DNA from: CAYVCP01 sp964450565 | GTDB taxonomy: Bacteria; Patescibacteriota; Minisyncoccia; Minisyncoccales; CG1-02-41-26 | Assembly (NCBI GenBank): GCA_964450565.1 | Contig: CAYVCP010000001.1 | Coordinates: 1 to 57,943, forward strand | Reading direction: 5' to 3' | Length of the DNA: 57,943 nucleotides | Shown here: positions 57,773 through 57,943 of the stretch, in pieces | How positions within the stretch are numbered: the stretch's first letter is position 1 | How the letters are laid out: each line of letters begins with the position of its first letter | The notes under the pieces: model-generated | Database searches by the model: none | Told to the model about the DNA's origin: nothing | Seen by the model: only the letters and a program-made list of their open reading frames with translations | Made by a program: the position numbers and the translations under genes

Positions 57773-57943
57773 AACAATTTAATTTTTCCATTATTTCTCA
57801 TATTGATCATGGTAAATCAACCTTAGCTGATAGATTTTTGGAAATTACAGGAAGGCTCAAGGAAGCAAAGGGGCAGGTTTTAGATTCTATGGATTTAGAA
57901 AAAGAAAAGGGGATTACCATTAAGATGCATCCTGTGAGGTTGA
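57769..57943 (+). CDS. lepA: Elongation factor 4, N-terminal part (3' end outside window)
   Basis: The first 58 codons are present and the frame runs off the right edge. GTPase G1 motif SHIDHGKSTLADRFLEITGR starts at residue 9. QVLDSMDLEKEKGITIK includes the G2 Thr, and the DSMDLE-x-E-KGIT pattern is typical of LepA rather than EF-G. LepA is a ribosome-bound GTPase involved in translation and assembly. It shares an ATGA overlap with murJ. Product call rests on the N-terminus only. Confidence 0.9.
   Translation, partial: MKQFNFSIISHIDHGKSTLADRFLEITGRLKEAKGQVLDSMDLEKEKGITIKMHPVRL

Noticed and set aside
1..57943. CRISPR arrays, tRNA genes, rRNA genes, insertion-sequence transposases
   Set aside because: No regularly spaced repeats, no T-arm-like GTTCGANTC cloverleafs, no rRNA cores and no transposase-like protein were found by eye; a tRNAscan or CRISPR search could still be run.

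Overview
The window looks like a chromosomal scaffold from a Patescibacteria / Candidate Phyla Radiation bacterium, most likely of the Parcubacteria (Paceibacteria) type. The evidence is the very AT-rich sequence, tightly packed and often overlapping genes, single-copy housekeeping genes (murB, secA, secDF, pgk, rnpB, murJ, lepA), standard TGA stops, a wall-binding S-layer-like protein, and a sigma-region-4/HARE protein of a kind I associate with this group. It carries one run of exactly 100 N (14973-15072), which marks a scaffold gap. The taxon is inferred from gene content, not from a marker tree.

Layout. 1-5.7 kb: the 3' end of a HTH-protein gene, an ECF-type sigma factor, a one-TM partner protein that is probably its anti-sigma, a palindrome-rich leader, and a large secreted surface protein with a peptidoglycan-binding domain and six roughly 150-residue repeats. 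5.7-9.1 kb: a nucleotidyltransferase-HAD fusion, a membrane-anchored FKBP isomerase, and a secreted zinc metallopeptidase that ends in the same wall-binding module as the surface protein. 9.1-34.9 kb: a surface-polysaccharide island. It holds glycosyltransferases, nucleotide-sugar enzymes (UDP-sugar dehydrogenase, Gmd plus a reductase-like SDR that could give a 6-deoxy-mannose sugar), methyltransferases, a deacetylase, a Wzx-type flippase with a one-base frameshift, and a WbaP-type initiating phosphotransferase. Inside it, 23.2-31.6 kb is a nonulosonic-acid operon (PseB, PseC, Pse-associated methylase, SpsF-type cytidylyltransferase, histidine phosphatase, PseH, PseI). It continues into a formyltransferase-like protein, a PIG-L deacetylase fused to a FolD domain, and a TIM-barrel protein. 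No PseG is present.

35.0-37.2 kb is a small accessory patch: an HNH protein, a perfect 18-bp palindrome, an XRE-Panacea antitoxin with a RelE/ParE-like toxin, and a CYTH protein. 37.3-40.5 kb: a Wzy/WaaL-type polymerase or ligase with TPRs, and a methyltransferase. 40.45-40.63 kb: a strong promoter and a highly structured RNA region before murB. 40.6-57.9 kb: murB, secA, a type II restriction-modification pair, secD-secF, the sigma-region-4/HARE regulator, a membrane protein plus VirD4/TraG-like ATPase pair, pgk, a DHH phosphoesterase, RNase H, a HAD hydrolase, RNase P RNA, murJ and the start of lepA.

Genome-wide style. Almost no gene has a Shine-Dalgarno sequence. Nine genes show the same geometry: a -35 box, exactly 17 bp, a -10 box, then ATG 7-9 nt after the end of the -10. 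This predicts leaderless mRNAs as the normal mode here. The S-layer gene and murB, with long structured leaders, are the exceptions.
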